A DNA stretch of 64,000 bases from Rhodanobacter sp. C03 (lineage in GTDB: Bacteria > Pseudomonadota > Gammaproteobacteria > Xanthomonadales > Rhodanobacteraceae), in contig NZ_MUNT01000001.1 in the NCBI RefSeq assembly GCF_002001175.1, forward strand, positions 1,240,001 to 1,304,000. Direction: 5' to 3'. The position numbers and the translations under genes were made by a program. This document shows, piece after piece, positions 8,675 to 17,799 of the stretch. How positions within the stretch are numbered: position 1 is the stretch's first letter; each line of letters opens with the position of its first letter. The notes under the pieces were generated by a model, which had not been told where the DNA came from, made no database searches, and saw only the letters and a list, made by a program, of their open reading frames with translations.

Positions 8675-9385
8675 ATGAAGCAAGATGCCGGCCGCTTGAA
8701 GATTGGCGTGGTGCTAAGCCTGCTTTTGGCCATAGCCGTTGCTGATAGTTCGGCAGCTAAAAATCCGCAACCTGCCTATCCGAGCATGGCGCCGCTATCC
8801 CAATACCTGATGGCGGATCGCGATGCGGAAATCGCATTGGCGCGAAGCGCGGCGCCCAAGGCCATTTCCGCGGAAGCCACGATCCTCGTGCTCGGGCCGC
8901 ATGGCTATGTCACCGCGGTCGAAGGCAAGAACGGCTTTGTATGCATGGTCGATCGGTCCTGGTCTGCACAGTTCGATTTTCCGGAATTCTGGAATCCCAA
9001 GTTGCGTGGACCCACCTGCTTCAACCCGCAGGCGGCACGATCCATCCTGCCGATAACCTACAAGAGGACCGAGCTGGCTCTCGCCGGACAATCCAGGAGT
9101 CAAATCATGGAAGGCATCAAGGCTGCACTCGCCAGCAAGCAGTTGCCACCGCTGGAACCTGGCGCGATGTGCTACATGATGTCGAAGCAGGGCTACCTGA
9201 ATGATGGCGTGGGGCACTGGATGCCTCACCTGATGTTCTATGTGCCACTTGAAGCGGACTGGGGTGCCGACTTGTCAGGCTCTCCGATCATGCTGAACCC
9301 GCAGTTTCAGGTTCCCGAGAAAATAAGAGTGTTCATGGTTTCGGCCGGCAAGTGGTCTGACGGAACGCCCGCGCCGGCGATGTAG
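8675..9385 (+). CDS. Secreted protein of unknown function
   Basis: 236 aa from an ATG preceded by a GGGAGA ribosome binding site. Residues 1-26 look like a signal peptide (LKIGVVLSLLLAIAVADSSA). The mature protein has four cysteines, which could form disulfides, and recognisable but unassigned blocks such as ATILVLGPHGYVTAVEGKNG, FWNPKLRGPTCFNP and HWMPHLMFYVP. I do not recognise a named domain. It is divergent from the membrane-protein gene and convergent with the zinc-ribbon gene. Confidence 0.7.
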   Translation: MKQDAGRLKIGVVLSLLLAIAVADSSAAKNPQPAYPSMAPLSQYLMADRDAEIALARSAAPKAISAEATILVLGPHGYVTAVEGKNGFVCMVDRSWSAQFDFPEFWNPKLRGPTCFNPQAARSILPITYKRTELALAGQSRSQIMEGIKAALASKQLPPLEPGAMCYMMSKQGYLNDGVGHWMPHLMFYVPLEADWGADLSGSPIMLNPQFQVPEKIRVFMVSAGKWSDGTPAPAM

Positions 9386-9431
9386 CGGCAGCGGCGCCGC
9401 CCCGCGTTAGCGGCTGAGAGTGCATGTGGCA

Positions 9432-9797
9432 TCAATGCCATGTGTTGCGCTTGCCGCCCGCGCTGGCGGGGTTCATCTCGACGCTCAGGGTAAAGGTACG
9501 TTGTTCGTCCGGCTGCATGGCGCCGACGCCCACCAGCTTGCGCGCGATCTCCTCGCCGCGTTCGTTGCGGATGGTCAGCACCATCGAGTATTCCCACGCA
9601 CCGCTGTCGGCGGGATTGCGAAAGCTGCCTTCCACGCGCAGCGGCACGGACGCTGGCGCTTTGGTAGCGCTGGTGGTCTCACTGAAGCGCAGCTTGTGGC
9701 GACAGGCGGGACACACTTCCGCACTTTCCAGGATGGTCTCCCGGCAGTGCGGACAGGTGCGCGTCGCCCCCGCCGCGCCCGAGTTTGCGCTGGTCAC
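9432..9797 (-). CDS. Zinc-ribbon protein coupled to bactofilin
   Basis: 121 aa starting at a GTG that overlaps the bactofilin stop codon (GTGA). Residues about 13-35 form a zinc ribbon with two Cys-X2-Cys pairs (CPHC...CPAC). A C-terminal beta domain, about residues 50-115, runs through VPLRVEGSFRNPADSGAWEYSMVL and ERTFTLSVEM-like strands. The frame stays open far upstream through the bactofilin gene, but the sequence there is bactofilin in another frame. Translational coupling suggests it works with the bactofilin scaffold; no enzymatic residues are seen. Confidence 0.75.
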   Translation of the reverse strand: MTSANSGAAGATRTCPHCRETILESAEVCPACRHKLRFSETTSATKAPASVPLRVEGSFRNPADSGAWEYSMVLTIRNERGEEIARKLVGVGAMQPDEQRTFTLSVEMNPASAGGKRNTWH

Positions 9798-10324
9798 GAA
9801 GCTGTGCCGTTGTGTCCCTGGGTCTTGTGCGCGCTGCTGCCGTCCTTCGCGTCGTCCCAGCCGAACTCGGCCTGGCCGCGCATGCGCGAACCTGCCGCCA
9901 CGCTGAGCGAGCCTGCCTTCAGGTCGCCGGTCAGCGCGCCGCTCTGCTGCAATTCCACGTGCGCCGCGGATTCGATGTTGCCGATCAGTTCGCCCGCGAT
10001 GATGACCTTCTCGGCGCGCACGCTGCCGGTCACCTTGGCGCCTTGCTCGATGGTGAGGTCGCCGCGCACGTTGATGTCGCCCTTGAAGCTGCCGGCGATG
10101 CGCACATGGCCCGCACCTTCGATCTTGCCCTCGATGGTGATATCGGGCGCGATCAGCGATTCGGTCTTGGGCTTGCCCTGCGCAGGCGTGGGCGTGGGGC
10201 GGAATGCGGGCTGCACTGGCGTTTGCGCTTCGGGTTTCGTGTCCGGGATGCCGAGGCGCGCCAGGTCCATGGCTTCGGGCGTTTCGGCAGCGGAGGTCTT
10301 GACGGGTTCTTTCCACAAGGCCAT
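9794..10324 (-). CDS. Bactofilin-family cytoskeletal protein
   Basis: 176 aa. After a Pro-rich, disordered N-terminus (residues 1-55), a right-handed beta-helix of bactofilin type (DUF583) spans about 56-160. Its short repeating rungs include ITIEGKIEGAGHVRIAGSFK, GDINVRGDLTIEQGAKVTG and LIGNIESAAHVELQQSG. Bactofilins polymerise without nucleotide and organise cell shape, stalks or peptidoglycan enzymes. No transmembrane segment is visible. It is the first gene of a two-gene operon with the zinc-ribbon protein. No M23 peptidase neighbour, a common bactofilin partner, is present. Confidence 0.92.
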   Translation of the reverse strand: MALWKEPVKTSAAETPEAMDLARLGIPDTKPEAQTPVQPAFRPTPTPAQGKPKTESLIAPDITIEGKIEGAGHVRIAGSFKGDINVRGDLTIEQGAKVTGSVRAEKVIIAGELIGNIESAAHVELQQSGALTGDLKAGSLSVAAGSRMRGQAEFGWDDAKDGSSAHKTQGHNGTAS

Positions 10325-10372
10325 GGCGGGACTCCAGTTCTGTCAGACGGAGGGTCAGCCTACCCCCCAAAC

Positions 10373-10410
10373 GGCATGCAAAAACGGGGTCAGGGTCACT
10401 TACCTGCGCA
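10373..10410. repeat. Short dispersed motif (GCATGCAAAAACGG...)
   Basis: A 14-base string, GGCATGCAAAAACGG at 10373-10387, recurs at 13896-13910 just after the first TIR gene. In both places it is followed by a GGTGTC/GGGGTC-type stretch. It lies between the divergent bactofilin and AraC genes. It may be a remnant of a dispersed intergenic repeat; no transposase is visible. Confidence 0.45.
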
Positions 10411-10497
10411 AAAGCAGGGTTAGGTTCAGGTTCGCTTCCTAATTGGCTGTTTGTTATGGACTTGAGCACTCAGGCGCCAAGTGGGACGATCACTCAG

Positions 10498-10958
10498 ATG
10501 ACGAGCAAACCACCCGCTGCACAGCACCTGCGCGACCTCGCGCGGTTGCGTCGCGTGCGTGACCGGATCGATCGGGAATACGCGCAGCCGCTGGACGTCG
10601 AGGCACTCGCCTGCGGCGTGCACATGTCGGCCGGGCATCTCAGCCGCCAGTTCAAGCTCGCCTTCGGTGAGTCGCCCTACAGCTATCTGATGACCCGGCG
10701 CATCGAGCGCGCGATGGCGCTGCTGCGTCGTGGCGACCTCAGCGTCACCGATGTCTGCTTCGCGGTCGGCTGCGCATCGCTGGGCACCTTCAGCACGCGC
10801 TTCACCGAGCTGGCTGGAGTACCGCCCAGCGTGTATCGGCGTGACGCGGCGGCCGCGACCGCGGGCATGCCATCCTGCGTGGCGAGACAAGTGACGCGAC
10901 CGGTCAGGACGCAACCGATCAGGAATGGAGAAGCGCAGAACACCGAGCCGGATCTAGC

Positions 10959-10962
<4 letters not shown>
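10498..10962 (+). CDS. AraC-family (HTH_18) transcriptional regulator
   Basis: 154 aa from the ATG beginning TSKPPAAQHLRDL; an ATG at 10456 would add 14 residues. The protein is essentially a lone AraC DNA-binding domain: first helix-turn-helix LDVEALACGVHMSAGHLSRQFKLAFGESP and second VTDVCFAVGCASLGTFSTRFTELAGVPPSVYRR. The usual N-terminal sensor domain is absent, which is normal for this small subfamily. Its stop overlaps the VOC gene by 4 bp. Likely a regulator of the operon it heads. Confidence 0.85.
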
Positions 10963-11401
<439 letters not shown>

Positions 11402-11405
<4 letters not shown>

Positions 11406-11833
11406 AGAACGAGAAGAGCGGCGCGAAAGAAGCAAGCTCAGGCGACGCTCCCTCCAAGCTGATTGATGCGCGGATCAAGGAACTCGGCGATTGGCGTGGC
11501 GAGACGCTCGCCCACGTTCGCGCGATCATCAAACTAGCCGTTCCCGACGTGGTCGAGGAGTGGAAGTGGCGAGGGGTTCCGGTGTGGTACCACGGTGGAA
11601 TGATCTGCACCGGCGAGAGCTACAAGAACGCCGTGAAGATGACCTTCGCCAAGGGCGCCTCATTGGAGGATCCGTCAGGCCTCTTCAACTCCAGTCTCGA
11701 CGGCAACACCCGGCGCGCCATCGATTTCCACAAAGGCGACAAGATCGATGAAAAGGCGTTGAAGGCGTTGATTCGCGCCGCAGCGGCATTGAATGCGTCT
11801 GCCGGCAAGAAAGTTGCCAGGGGCAAGTCTTGA
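11402..11833 (+). CDS. DUF1801 domain protein
   Basis: 143 aa cytosolic protein. It carries the DUF1801 (YdhG-like) pattern: a helix with [36 protein letters not shown], the strand-loop [25 protein letters not shown], and a C-terminal helix [13 protein letters not shown]. The function of this fold is unknown. Third gene of the AraC/VOC/DUF1801 operon, with a 4-bp overlap to the VOC gene. The C-terminal tail is Lys/Arg-rich. Confidence 0.85.
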
Positions 11834-11936
11834 TTTAGTCGGTCAGACTGCCATCGCATTCGCCAAATTGTTCCTGACTTCGCGATCGCATGGGCCTGCT
11901 ACGATGATCGGGGGACCATGGGACGCGGGTATCGGC

Positions 11937-13892
11937 GTGGCGGATATCTTTCTTAGCTACAAGCGAGAGGATCGCGCCCGGGCCGGCTTGATCGTCGCTG
12001 CGCTGCGCAAGAGCGGCCGGACGGTATGGTGGGACGAAGGCCTGACTCCGCGCCAGGCATGGGATGCGACGATCGAGCAGGAGATCGCGGCGGCGGCGAG
12101 CGTCATCGTCCTGTGGTCGACGCGCTCGGTCGCGTCCGACTGGGTTCGCAGCGAGGCGCATTACGCACAGGACCGTTCCAAGCTCGTGCCGGTCCTGATC
12201 GAACCGTGCACCGTCCCGCTGGCCTTCATGTTGAAACAGTCCATCGACCTGTCGCGCTGGCGCGAGTCGCCGAACGATCCGGCGTGGTGCAAGCTGATCG
12301 AATGGCTGGACACGCAGGGACCTGCGACCGAGCCGCTGCTGCGCGACCGACGCGCTCGCCTGCCGGGCTGGCTGAGTCGAAGGACGCTGATCGTCGCCGC
12401 ATTCGCCATCGTCGCGTTGCTGGCCGCGTTTTTCGTCTACTGGCCGAAGGTCGATCATGGCGGAGCGCCGAGCATCCGTGTCGCTGCGTTCGATACGCTG
12501 CCCGGTGATCAGGCGTCGGCGTCCTTCTCGCAGGGCTTTGCCGCCGATCTCGCGCAAATCGTCACGTCCGGCGGCTCCACGCTGCGGGTGCTCGACGGGA
12601 CAGCCGCAGGAGCTCCCGCCGCCAACGCCACCGATTTCACGTTGAACGGCAGCGTCCGTAGCGAGGCGGGCAGCCTGCGCGCGACGCTGACGCTGAACTC
12701 GGCGGCGGATGGCGCGATCATCTGGTCGACCAACCTGACGCGGCCGATCGCCGAGGCCGACGCCATGCATCACGAGGCCGAGGTACGCATGGGCGCGGTG
12801 TTCGTTTGCGCGCTCGACGAGACTGCGCGCGACCGCTCGATCGTCAGCGTCGAGGCACTCAAGGTCTATCTGCAGGCTTGCGAAGCGCTGCCGAGCGGCG
12901 ACGACCTGCAAACCCGCAAGCTGCTGCGTGACGTCACCCGACTGGCCCCCGATTTCGCGCAGGGCTGGGGCACGCTGGCCGAAATGAACGGCTTCATCGT
13001 CGGGGAAAGTGATGACGACGAGCCTGCTGCACGCAAGGAAGCGCTGGATGCCGCGGCACGCGCGCTCGCGATCGATCCACGCAACTCGGCCGCCTGGGTG
13101 GGACGCGGCATGATCAAGACGCAGATCAGCGAATGGTCGGCGGCGCAGGCTGACCTCACGCAAGCACTGACGCTCAACCCGGACGATCCGATCGGAAACT
13201 ACTTCTACGCATCCAACCTCATCAGCGTCGGCCGCACTCGCGAAGCGCTCGATTATGCGATGCGCGGAGCCAATTCGGGACCGCAATTCTGGCCCAAGAC
13301 GATGAAGGTCATCGAGACGTTGGCGGACCTCGATCACGTCGACGAGGCGCAGGCGATGCTGGCCACGGCGCTGAAGACCTGGCCCGATAACAATGCATTC
13401 AAGGGTTTTGCGATGATCCTGGCGGTGCGCTACGCCGACCCGGCAAAGGCCGCCGCGACGCTTGACGATCCCGTACTCACGGCGGGCCAAAATCAGGCGC
13501 GCCTGCACTTGGACCGATTGGAGGCGAATGCCAGGGCGCATCCGTCGCCAGCCACGGTCGAGGCGGCGGCTGGTGCGATCAAGGCGCTTTATGTCGGCCC
13601 GGAAGGTGCTTTCAACGCGGCGACCAACTTCATGGCGATCGGTCGCGTCGACGATGCCTATGCCAGTCTCGGCGAGATGCGAACGCCTCTGCGCAACGCG
13701 CCTTACGCCCGAAATCCGTGGCCGTTCTTTGTACCCTACGCTGCGAAGTTCCGCGCCGATCCACGCTTCATGCCGCTGGCCGCGAAGCTGGGCCTCGTCG
13801 CGATCTGGAAGGCGACGAAGTGGCCGGATTTCTGCACGGCGAGAGACGCACCTTACGACTGCCGTGCCGTGGCGGAGAAGCTGGCGCGTTAG
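11937..13892 (+). CDS. TIR-domain protein with transmembrane segment and periplasmic TPR region
   Basis: 651 aa from a GTG start, chosen because the protein then aligns with its paralogue at 17800 (VADIFLSYKRED versus MADVFVSYSRRD); an ATG at 11904 would add 11 residues. The TIR domain covers about 1-125, with Glu73 in DWVRSEAHYA at the position of the catalytic glutamate of TIR NADases. One transmembrane helix follows at about 150-169 (TLIVAAFAIVALLAAFFVYW). A TolB/FlgO-like alpha-beta domain spans about 178-310, then TPR repeats (about 330-600). Topology predicts TIR in the cytosol and TPRs in the periplasm. Role is unknown; signal-gated NAD cleavage is a hypothesis. Confidence 0.85.
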   Translation: MADIFLSYKREDRARAGLIVAALRKSGRTVWWDEGLTPRQAWDATIEQEIAAAASVIVLWSTRSVASDWVRSEAHYAQDRSKLVPVLIEPCTVPLAFMLKQSIDLSRWRESPNDPAWCKLIEWLDTQGPATEPLLRDRRARLPGWLSRRTLIVAAFAIVALLAAFFVYWPKVDHGGAPSIRVAAFDTLPGDQASASFSQGFAADLAQIVTSGGSTLRVLDGTAAGAPAANATDFTLNGSVRSEAGSLRATLTLNSAADGAIIWSTNLTRPIAEADAMHHEAEVRMGAVFVCALDETARDRSIVSVEALKVYLQACEALPSGDDLQTRKLLRDVTRLAPDFAQGWGTLAEMNGFIVGESDDDEPAARKEALDAAARALAIDPRNSAAWVGRGMIKTQISEWSAAQADLTQALTLNPDDPIGNYFYASNLISVGRTREALDYAMRGANSGPQFWPKTMKVIETLADLDHVDEAQAMLATALKTWPDNNAFKGFAMILAVRYADPAKAAATLDDPVLTAGQNQARLHLDRLEANARAHPSPATVEAAAGAIKALYVGPEGAFNAATNFMAIGRVDDAYASLGEMRTPLRNAPYARNPWPFFVPYAAKFRADPRFMPLAAKLGLVAIWKATKWPDFCTARDAPYDCRAVAEKLAR

Positions 13893-13953
13893 CCGGGCAT
13901 GCAAAAACGGTGTCGCCATTTCGCTGTCGAGGTCAGCGGCAGCTCTTTGCTGG

Positions 13954-15279
13954 CTAGTTCTCCGGGACCTCTTTTGTGGGCTGCTCTCGGGCATGCGCTC
14001 TGGCCAGTCCCGGTTGCGTCTCCGGCATGGTCAGCAACACGGGCATCACAGCCAGGGCGACGACGGCGATCATGGCGCCGGGCAGGGCGATCCATCCGGT
14101 CATCCGGACGAACAGCTCGGCGAGAAAAGGTGTCAGGCCGCCGAAGATGGCGGTGGCGACGGTCACGCCCAGGGCCAACCCACTGAGTCGGCCTTCGCCG
14201 GGAAACTGCTCGGCGGTCGCCGGGGCGCCTACCGCACTCACGCCGCCGGCGAGGCAGGCCAGCACGATCGCGCTGGCGGCAATGTGCAGTTCGCCGCCGC
14301 CTGCCATCAGGCCGAACATCGACAGCGGCAGCAGCATGCCGGCGATGCCCAGCCAGATCAGCACCGGTCTGCGTCCGACCCGGTCGGAGAGCGCACCGGC
14401 CAGCGGTGTGACCAGGATCACTGCCACCGCGGCAACGGTCGACAGCCACAGCGAGCGGCCTTCGGCGAGGATGCCCGACGAGCTCAGGAAAGCTGGCACA
14501 TAGGTGATGCCGACGTAATACGTGATCGAGCCAAGCGCCGAGATGGCGAAGGTACGCAACAGTGCTGGCCGGTGATGGATGAGCGTGTAGCGGAGCGGGG
14601 ACGTGGGCACGCTCCGCTGCTTCACTTGTCGCAGGAAATCCGGCGATTCCTCCATGGTGGATCGGGCGAACCAGACGCAGCCGGCCAGCGCCGCGCCCAC
14701 GAAGAACGGAATGCGCCAGCCCCATGCGTCGAGACGGGTGGTGCTCATCGCGCCGACCGTCAGTGCGGCGATCGTCACGGCGAACAGCGCGCCGACCTCG
14801 CTGGCAGCGGAGGCCAGCGAGGTAATCAAGCCACGCCGGTCCTCGCGTGCGCCTTCCAGCAGGTAGGCGACTACGCCCGTATATTCGCCGCCGACAGAGA
14901 ACGCCATGAAACAGCGCAGCAGCAATAGCAGGGCGCCCGCCGCCGGCCCGATCGCGGCATAGTCAGGCAGCAACGCCGTTGCGAGCATCGCCAGCGTCAT
15001 CAGCATCATCGACAGCACCAGCGTGCGCTGCCGCCCGACACGGTCGCCGATATGTCCGAACACCATCGCGCCCAGTGGCCGCATGCCATAGGAAATGGCG
15101 AACCCGGCGAGTGTGGCCAGCAGCGAGTTGGCGCCGCCACCAAAGAACACCCGCGACAGCACCGTGGCGAAATACAGGTAGAGCGTGAAGTCGTACCACT
15201 CCACCACCGTCGACAGCGCTGCGACCACCATGGAGGCACGCGAGATTTCGGGGGTACTGCGCTTTTCGGTCGAGGTCAT
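13954..15279 (-). CDS. MFS transporter, metabolite:H+ symporter type (ProP/ShiA/KgtP-like)
   Basis: 441 aa with 12 predicted membrane helices. Family features are the N-terminal VVEWYDFTLYLYFATVLSRVFF segment, the loop 2-3 motif GHIGDRVGRQR, SVGGEYTGVVAYLLE in helix 5, and a second SDRVGRRPVL loop in the C-half. This subfamily imports osmolytes, dicarboxylates or aromatic acids with protons; the substrate here is not predictable. The start is at TSTEKRSTPE. A longer reading frame would run through the short repeat at 15302-15326. It lies between two genes on the opposite strand. Confidence 0.88.
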   Translation of the reverse strand: MTSTEKRSTPEISRASMVVAALSTVVEWYDFTLYLYFATVLSRVFFGGGANSLLATLAGFAISYGMRPLGAMVFGHIGDRVGRQRTLVLSMMLMTLAMLATALLPDYAAIGPAAGALLLLLRCFMAFSVGGEYTGVVAYLLEGAREDRRGLITSLASAASEVGALFAVTIAALTVGAMSTTRLDAWGWRIPFFVGAALAGCVWFARSTMEESPDFLRQVKQRSVPTSPLRYTLIHHRPALLRTFAISALGSITYYVGITYVPAFLSSSGILAEGRSLWLSTVAAVAVILVTPLAGALSDRVGRRPVLIWLGIAGMLLPLSMFGLMAGGGELHIAASAIVLACLAGGVSAVGAPATAEQFPGEGRLSGLALGVTVATAIFGGLTPFLAELFVRMTGWIALPGAMIAVVALAVMPVLLTMPETQPGLARAHAREQPTKEVPEN

Positions 15280-15301
15280 GCCGTCGGATTGCCGGAAGCG
15301 A

Positions 15302-15326
15302 GAAGGTGTCAGGGACAATACCTGAC
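15302..15326. repeat. Short interspersed repeat, copy A
   Basis: GAAGGTGTCAGGGACAATAC followed by CTGAC: a GTCAGG (15308-15313), 7-nt spacer, CCTGAC (15321-15326) inverted repeat, 22 bp upstream of the MFS start. First of four related copies between 15.3 and 20.1 kb. Confidence 0.65.
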
Positions 15327-15352
15327 GCAGCCGTGCCGATGGCGCTGCAGGA

Positions 15353-15820
15353 TCAGCGCAGCGGTTCGGTCGCCAGATCACCTTTGCATGGAATCGGCCC
15401 GCCATCCTTGCCGACAGCTTGCGTGAAGCTTGAGCCGCTGCGGTTGATCACGATGCCGTCGGCGCACTGCTGGTTCTGGTCCAGCCGGTAACTCGCCTGT
15501 ACGCGAAGGTCTTCCTGGTGCTGCTTGTCCAGGCGCATGGCCTGTTCGGCCTGGTATTGCCGCGCCTGCTCGTTCACCTGCTGGTACGTGTTGGACAAGT
15601 CCTCACGCTGCTGCTTCAGATTGGCCGCCAGCTGTGCATGGTATTGCTCGGCGTGCGCCTTGGCCTGTTGTGCATCCAGCGCGGCGGCGCGAGCGGAATC
15701 GCGCATGAGCTCATCGGCGTGGCGCGCCGCAAGGTATTGGGAAAGCCCATTCCAGGCAAACACGGCGACGATCAAACCCGCCACGCCGGCTCCGATTTTC
15801 CACGACAACGGCATGGCCAT
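15353..15820 (-). CDS. Membrane-anchored coiled-coil protein of unknown function
   Basis: 155 aa. One N-terminal transmembrane helix (about residues 7-25, WKIGAGVAGLIVAVFAWNGL) is followed by a long Gln/Ala-rich coiled coil (about 30-115) and a short C-terminal tail with two cysteines (CADGIVINRSG, IPCKGD). This resembles membrane-anchored periplasmic coiled-coil proteins, but no family is recognised. A start 13 codons upstream (15859) is possible. It lies head to tail with the MFS gene, whose start is 73 bp downstream of its stop, with repeat copy A between them. Confidence 0.6.
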   Translation of the reverse strand: MAMPLSWKIGAGVAGLIVAVFAWNGLSQYLAARHADELMRDSARAAALDAQQAKAHAEQYHAQLAANLKQQREDLSNTYQQVNEQARQYQAEQAMRLDKQHQEDLRVQASYRLDQNQQCADGIVINRSGSSFTQAVGKDGGPIPCKGDLATEPLR

Positions 15821-16125
15821 GACACCCAACCCCTGCAAGACTTGTGGAGAATTCCGCACCCTCCGTACCCCGACGAAACCTCGGCGGGAGCCGGCTGACA
15901 GAGTCTAGCAGGGCGTTGAAAAGCACTCGGCCAAGGTGAGCCACGATGGCTGACCGTGATGGAAAAGGTGTCGGGGACAAATCCCGGTGCTGCCGGCCGG
16001 CCACCGGGTCGTTCAAATTGTCGCTGACACGATTATTGCCAAGCTGGTCAAGGTGGATGTGTCTGGGTTGTGAGGCGTGGACCGCAAGCGTAGTAAGGTC
16101 GGCGCTTTCCCGGAGGAGGTTCCCC
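15821..16125. other. Intergenic region with repeat copy B
   Basis: This 305-bp divergent region separates the coiled-coil gene from the M28 peptidase gene. Repeat copy B occupies 15963-15988. I see no further gene: an in-frame extension of the peptidase upstream from 16126 has no secretion signal and crosses the repeat. Confidence 0.6.
15963..15988. repeat. Short interspersed repeat, copy B
   Basis: AAAAGGTGTCGGGGACAAAT followed by CCCGGT: GTCGGG (15970-15975), 7-nt spacer, CCCGGT. The arms differ from copy A but change together (CGGG with CCCG), so the pairing is kept. Confidence 0.65.
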
Positions 16126-17520
16126 ATGATCGGTTGCCAGCGGCTGCTCACGCTCGTATTGCTCGGTGTTGTCTTTGCCTGCCAGGCCCAGACAACGGCC
16201 GAACCGCGCGAACAGCTGCAACTGCATGCGCTGGCGGCGGCGCCGAGCGAGGCCGAGCTGCATGCGACGATCGGCCGCCTGGTGGGTTTCGGCACACGCC
16301 ACACCTTGTCCGATACCCGGTCAGACAAGCGTGGCATTGGCGCCGCGCGGCGCTGGGTGAAAGCCCGCTTCGAGCAGATTTCACATGATTGCGGCGGCTG
16401 CATCGAGGTGGTTACGCCGGCACAAACGTTCACCGGCAAGCGCGTACCGCAGCCCACCGACGTGATGGACGTGGTCGCGATCAAGCGCGGCAGCACCGAT
16501 CCGCAACGGGTGATCGTGATGACCGGCCATCTGGATTCGCGCGTCACCGATGTCATGAATGCCACCAGCGATGCGCCCGGAGCGAATGACGACGCTTCCG
16601 GTGTGGCTGCGCTGATCGAGGCGGCACGCCTGCTGTCGAAGCAGGACAACCAGGCCACCCTGGTGTTCGCCGCGGTATCCGGCGAAGAACAGGGGCTGTA
16701 CGGCGGCAAGGTGCTGGCCGACTACGCGGTCGCGAAGGGTTGGGCCGTCGAGGCCGATCTCAACAACGACATCGTCGGTAACAGCCGGGGTCAGAACGGC
16801 GTGCGGGACAATACTGTCGTACGCGTGTTCTCCGAAGGCACCAAGAGCAACGAAACGCCCGCGCAGGCCAACTACCGTCGCTACCATGGTGGCGAGGTGG
16901 ATTCGCCCTCGCGCAATCTCGCACGCCTGATGTCGCAGCTGGCGGGGCAGTACCTGCCGGATTTCCATGTGCACATGGTCTATCGCACCGATCGCTACAG
17001 CCGGGGCGGGGATCAGGTGCCGTTCCTCGAAGCGGGCTTCCCGGCAGTACGCGTAAGCGAAGGCCACGAGGATTACACGCGCCAGCATCAGGATCTGCGT
17101 GTCGGCAATACCGACCACGATCGCGGCGTTCATTACGGCGACACGATCGACGGCATTGACTTCCGCTATTTGGCGCATGTCACGGCACTCAACACGATCA
17201 CGATGGCGGCTTTGAGCCGGGCGCCCGCACCGCCCACGGGTGTCGACATCGCCGGCTCTCTGGCTACCGACACCACGGTGACATGGCACAAGGTGCCTGC
17301 GGCGGCCGGCTACCGCGTGCACTGGCGCGATACCACTGCGCCGCAATGGCAGTTCGCGCGAGCTGTCGGCGACGTCGACCATGCTGTCATCAAGGACGTG
17401 GTGATCGACGACTGGTATTTCGGCGTGTCGTCCGTCTCTGCCGACGGCTACGAAAGCCCGGTGGTGTTTCCCGGCTATGCGGGCAGTTTCGAGCGCTCGC
17501 CGGCTGCAGTGACGCACTGA
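16126..17520 (+). CDS. Secreted M28-family zinc aminopeptidase with C-terminal Ig/FN3-like domain
   Basis: 464 aa, start fixed by a GGAGGAGGT ribosome binding site 5 bp upstream. Residues 1-22 are a signal peptide. The M28 catalytic domain shows candidate ligands of the dinuclear zinc site: His135 in TGHLDSR, Asp155 in GANDDASG, Glu187/188 in SGEEQG, Asp215 in LNNDIVGN and His314 in SEGHEDY. Residues about 385-455 form a fibronectin-III-like domain (GVDIAGSLATDTTVTWHKVP). It probably trims peptides in the periplasm or outside the cell. Repeat copies B and C flank it. Monocistronic. Confidence 0.9.
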   Translation: MIGCQRLLTLVLLGVVFACQAQTTAEPREQLQLHALAAAPSEAELHATIGRLVGFGTRHTLSDTRSDKRGIGAARRWVKARFEQISHDCGGCIEVVTPAQTFTGKRVPQPTDVMDVVAIKRGSTDPQRVIVMTGHLDSRVTDVMNATSDAPGANDDASGVAALIEAARLLSKQDNQATLVFAAVSGEEQGLYGGKVLADYAVAKGWAVEADLNNDIVGNSRGQNGVRDNTVVRVFSEGTKSNETPAQANYRRYHGGEVDSPSRNLARLMSQLAGQYLPDFHVHMVYRTDRYSRGGDQVPFLEAGFPAVRVSEGHEDYTRQHQDLRVGNTDHDRGVHYGDTIDGIDFRYLAHVTALNTITMAALSRAPAPPTGVDIAGSLATDTTVTWHKVPAAAGYRVHWRDTTAPQWQFARAVGDVDHAVIKDVVIDDWYFGVSSVSADGYESPVVFPGYAGSFERSPAAVTH

Positions 17521-17524
17521 AAAC

Positions 17525-17551
17525 AAAAGGTGTCAGGGGCAATTCCTGGTT
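17525..17551. repeat. Short interspersed repeat, copy C
   Basis: CAAAAGGTGTCAGGGGCAAT followed by TCCTGG, starting 5 bp after the M28 stop. GTCAGG (17533-17538), 7-nt spacer, CCTGG. A further inverted match (TGTCCCCTGG at 17565-17574) could extend it into a hairpin terminator for the peptidase gene. Confidence 0.65.
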
Positions 17552-17799
17552 GTTCCTTCGGAATGTCCCCTGGACTGCCTGCTGAAACCCGCTCGCAATC
17601 GCCAGAACGCGCTTCGAATCGCCGATGGAAGCGGTGAAGACGCATGGCCTAGGGCAGATCGGCCACGCGTTGTATGGCGTGGGTGGGAAATGCCGGCGCA
17701 ATATGTAACGCCGCTCCTGCCGCTGTCATGCGCATGGCGGCGGGGTGATTGCGGGCCGAACGGATTGCGGCGACCGGCACGATCGAAGGTGGCACAGGC

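Noticed and set aside
11835-13994. Minus-strand frame of 719 codons opposite the first TIR gene
   Set aside because: Arg/Gln-rich shadow without domains; the TIR-TM-TPR reading on the plus strand is clearly real.
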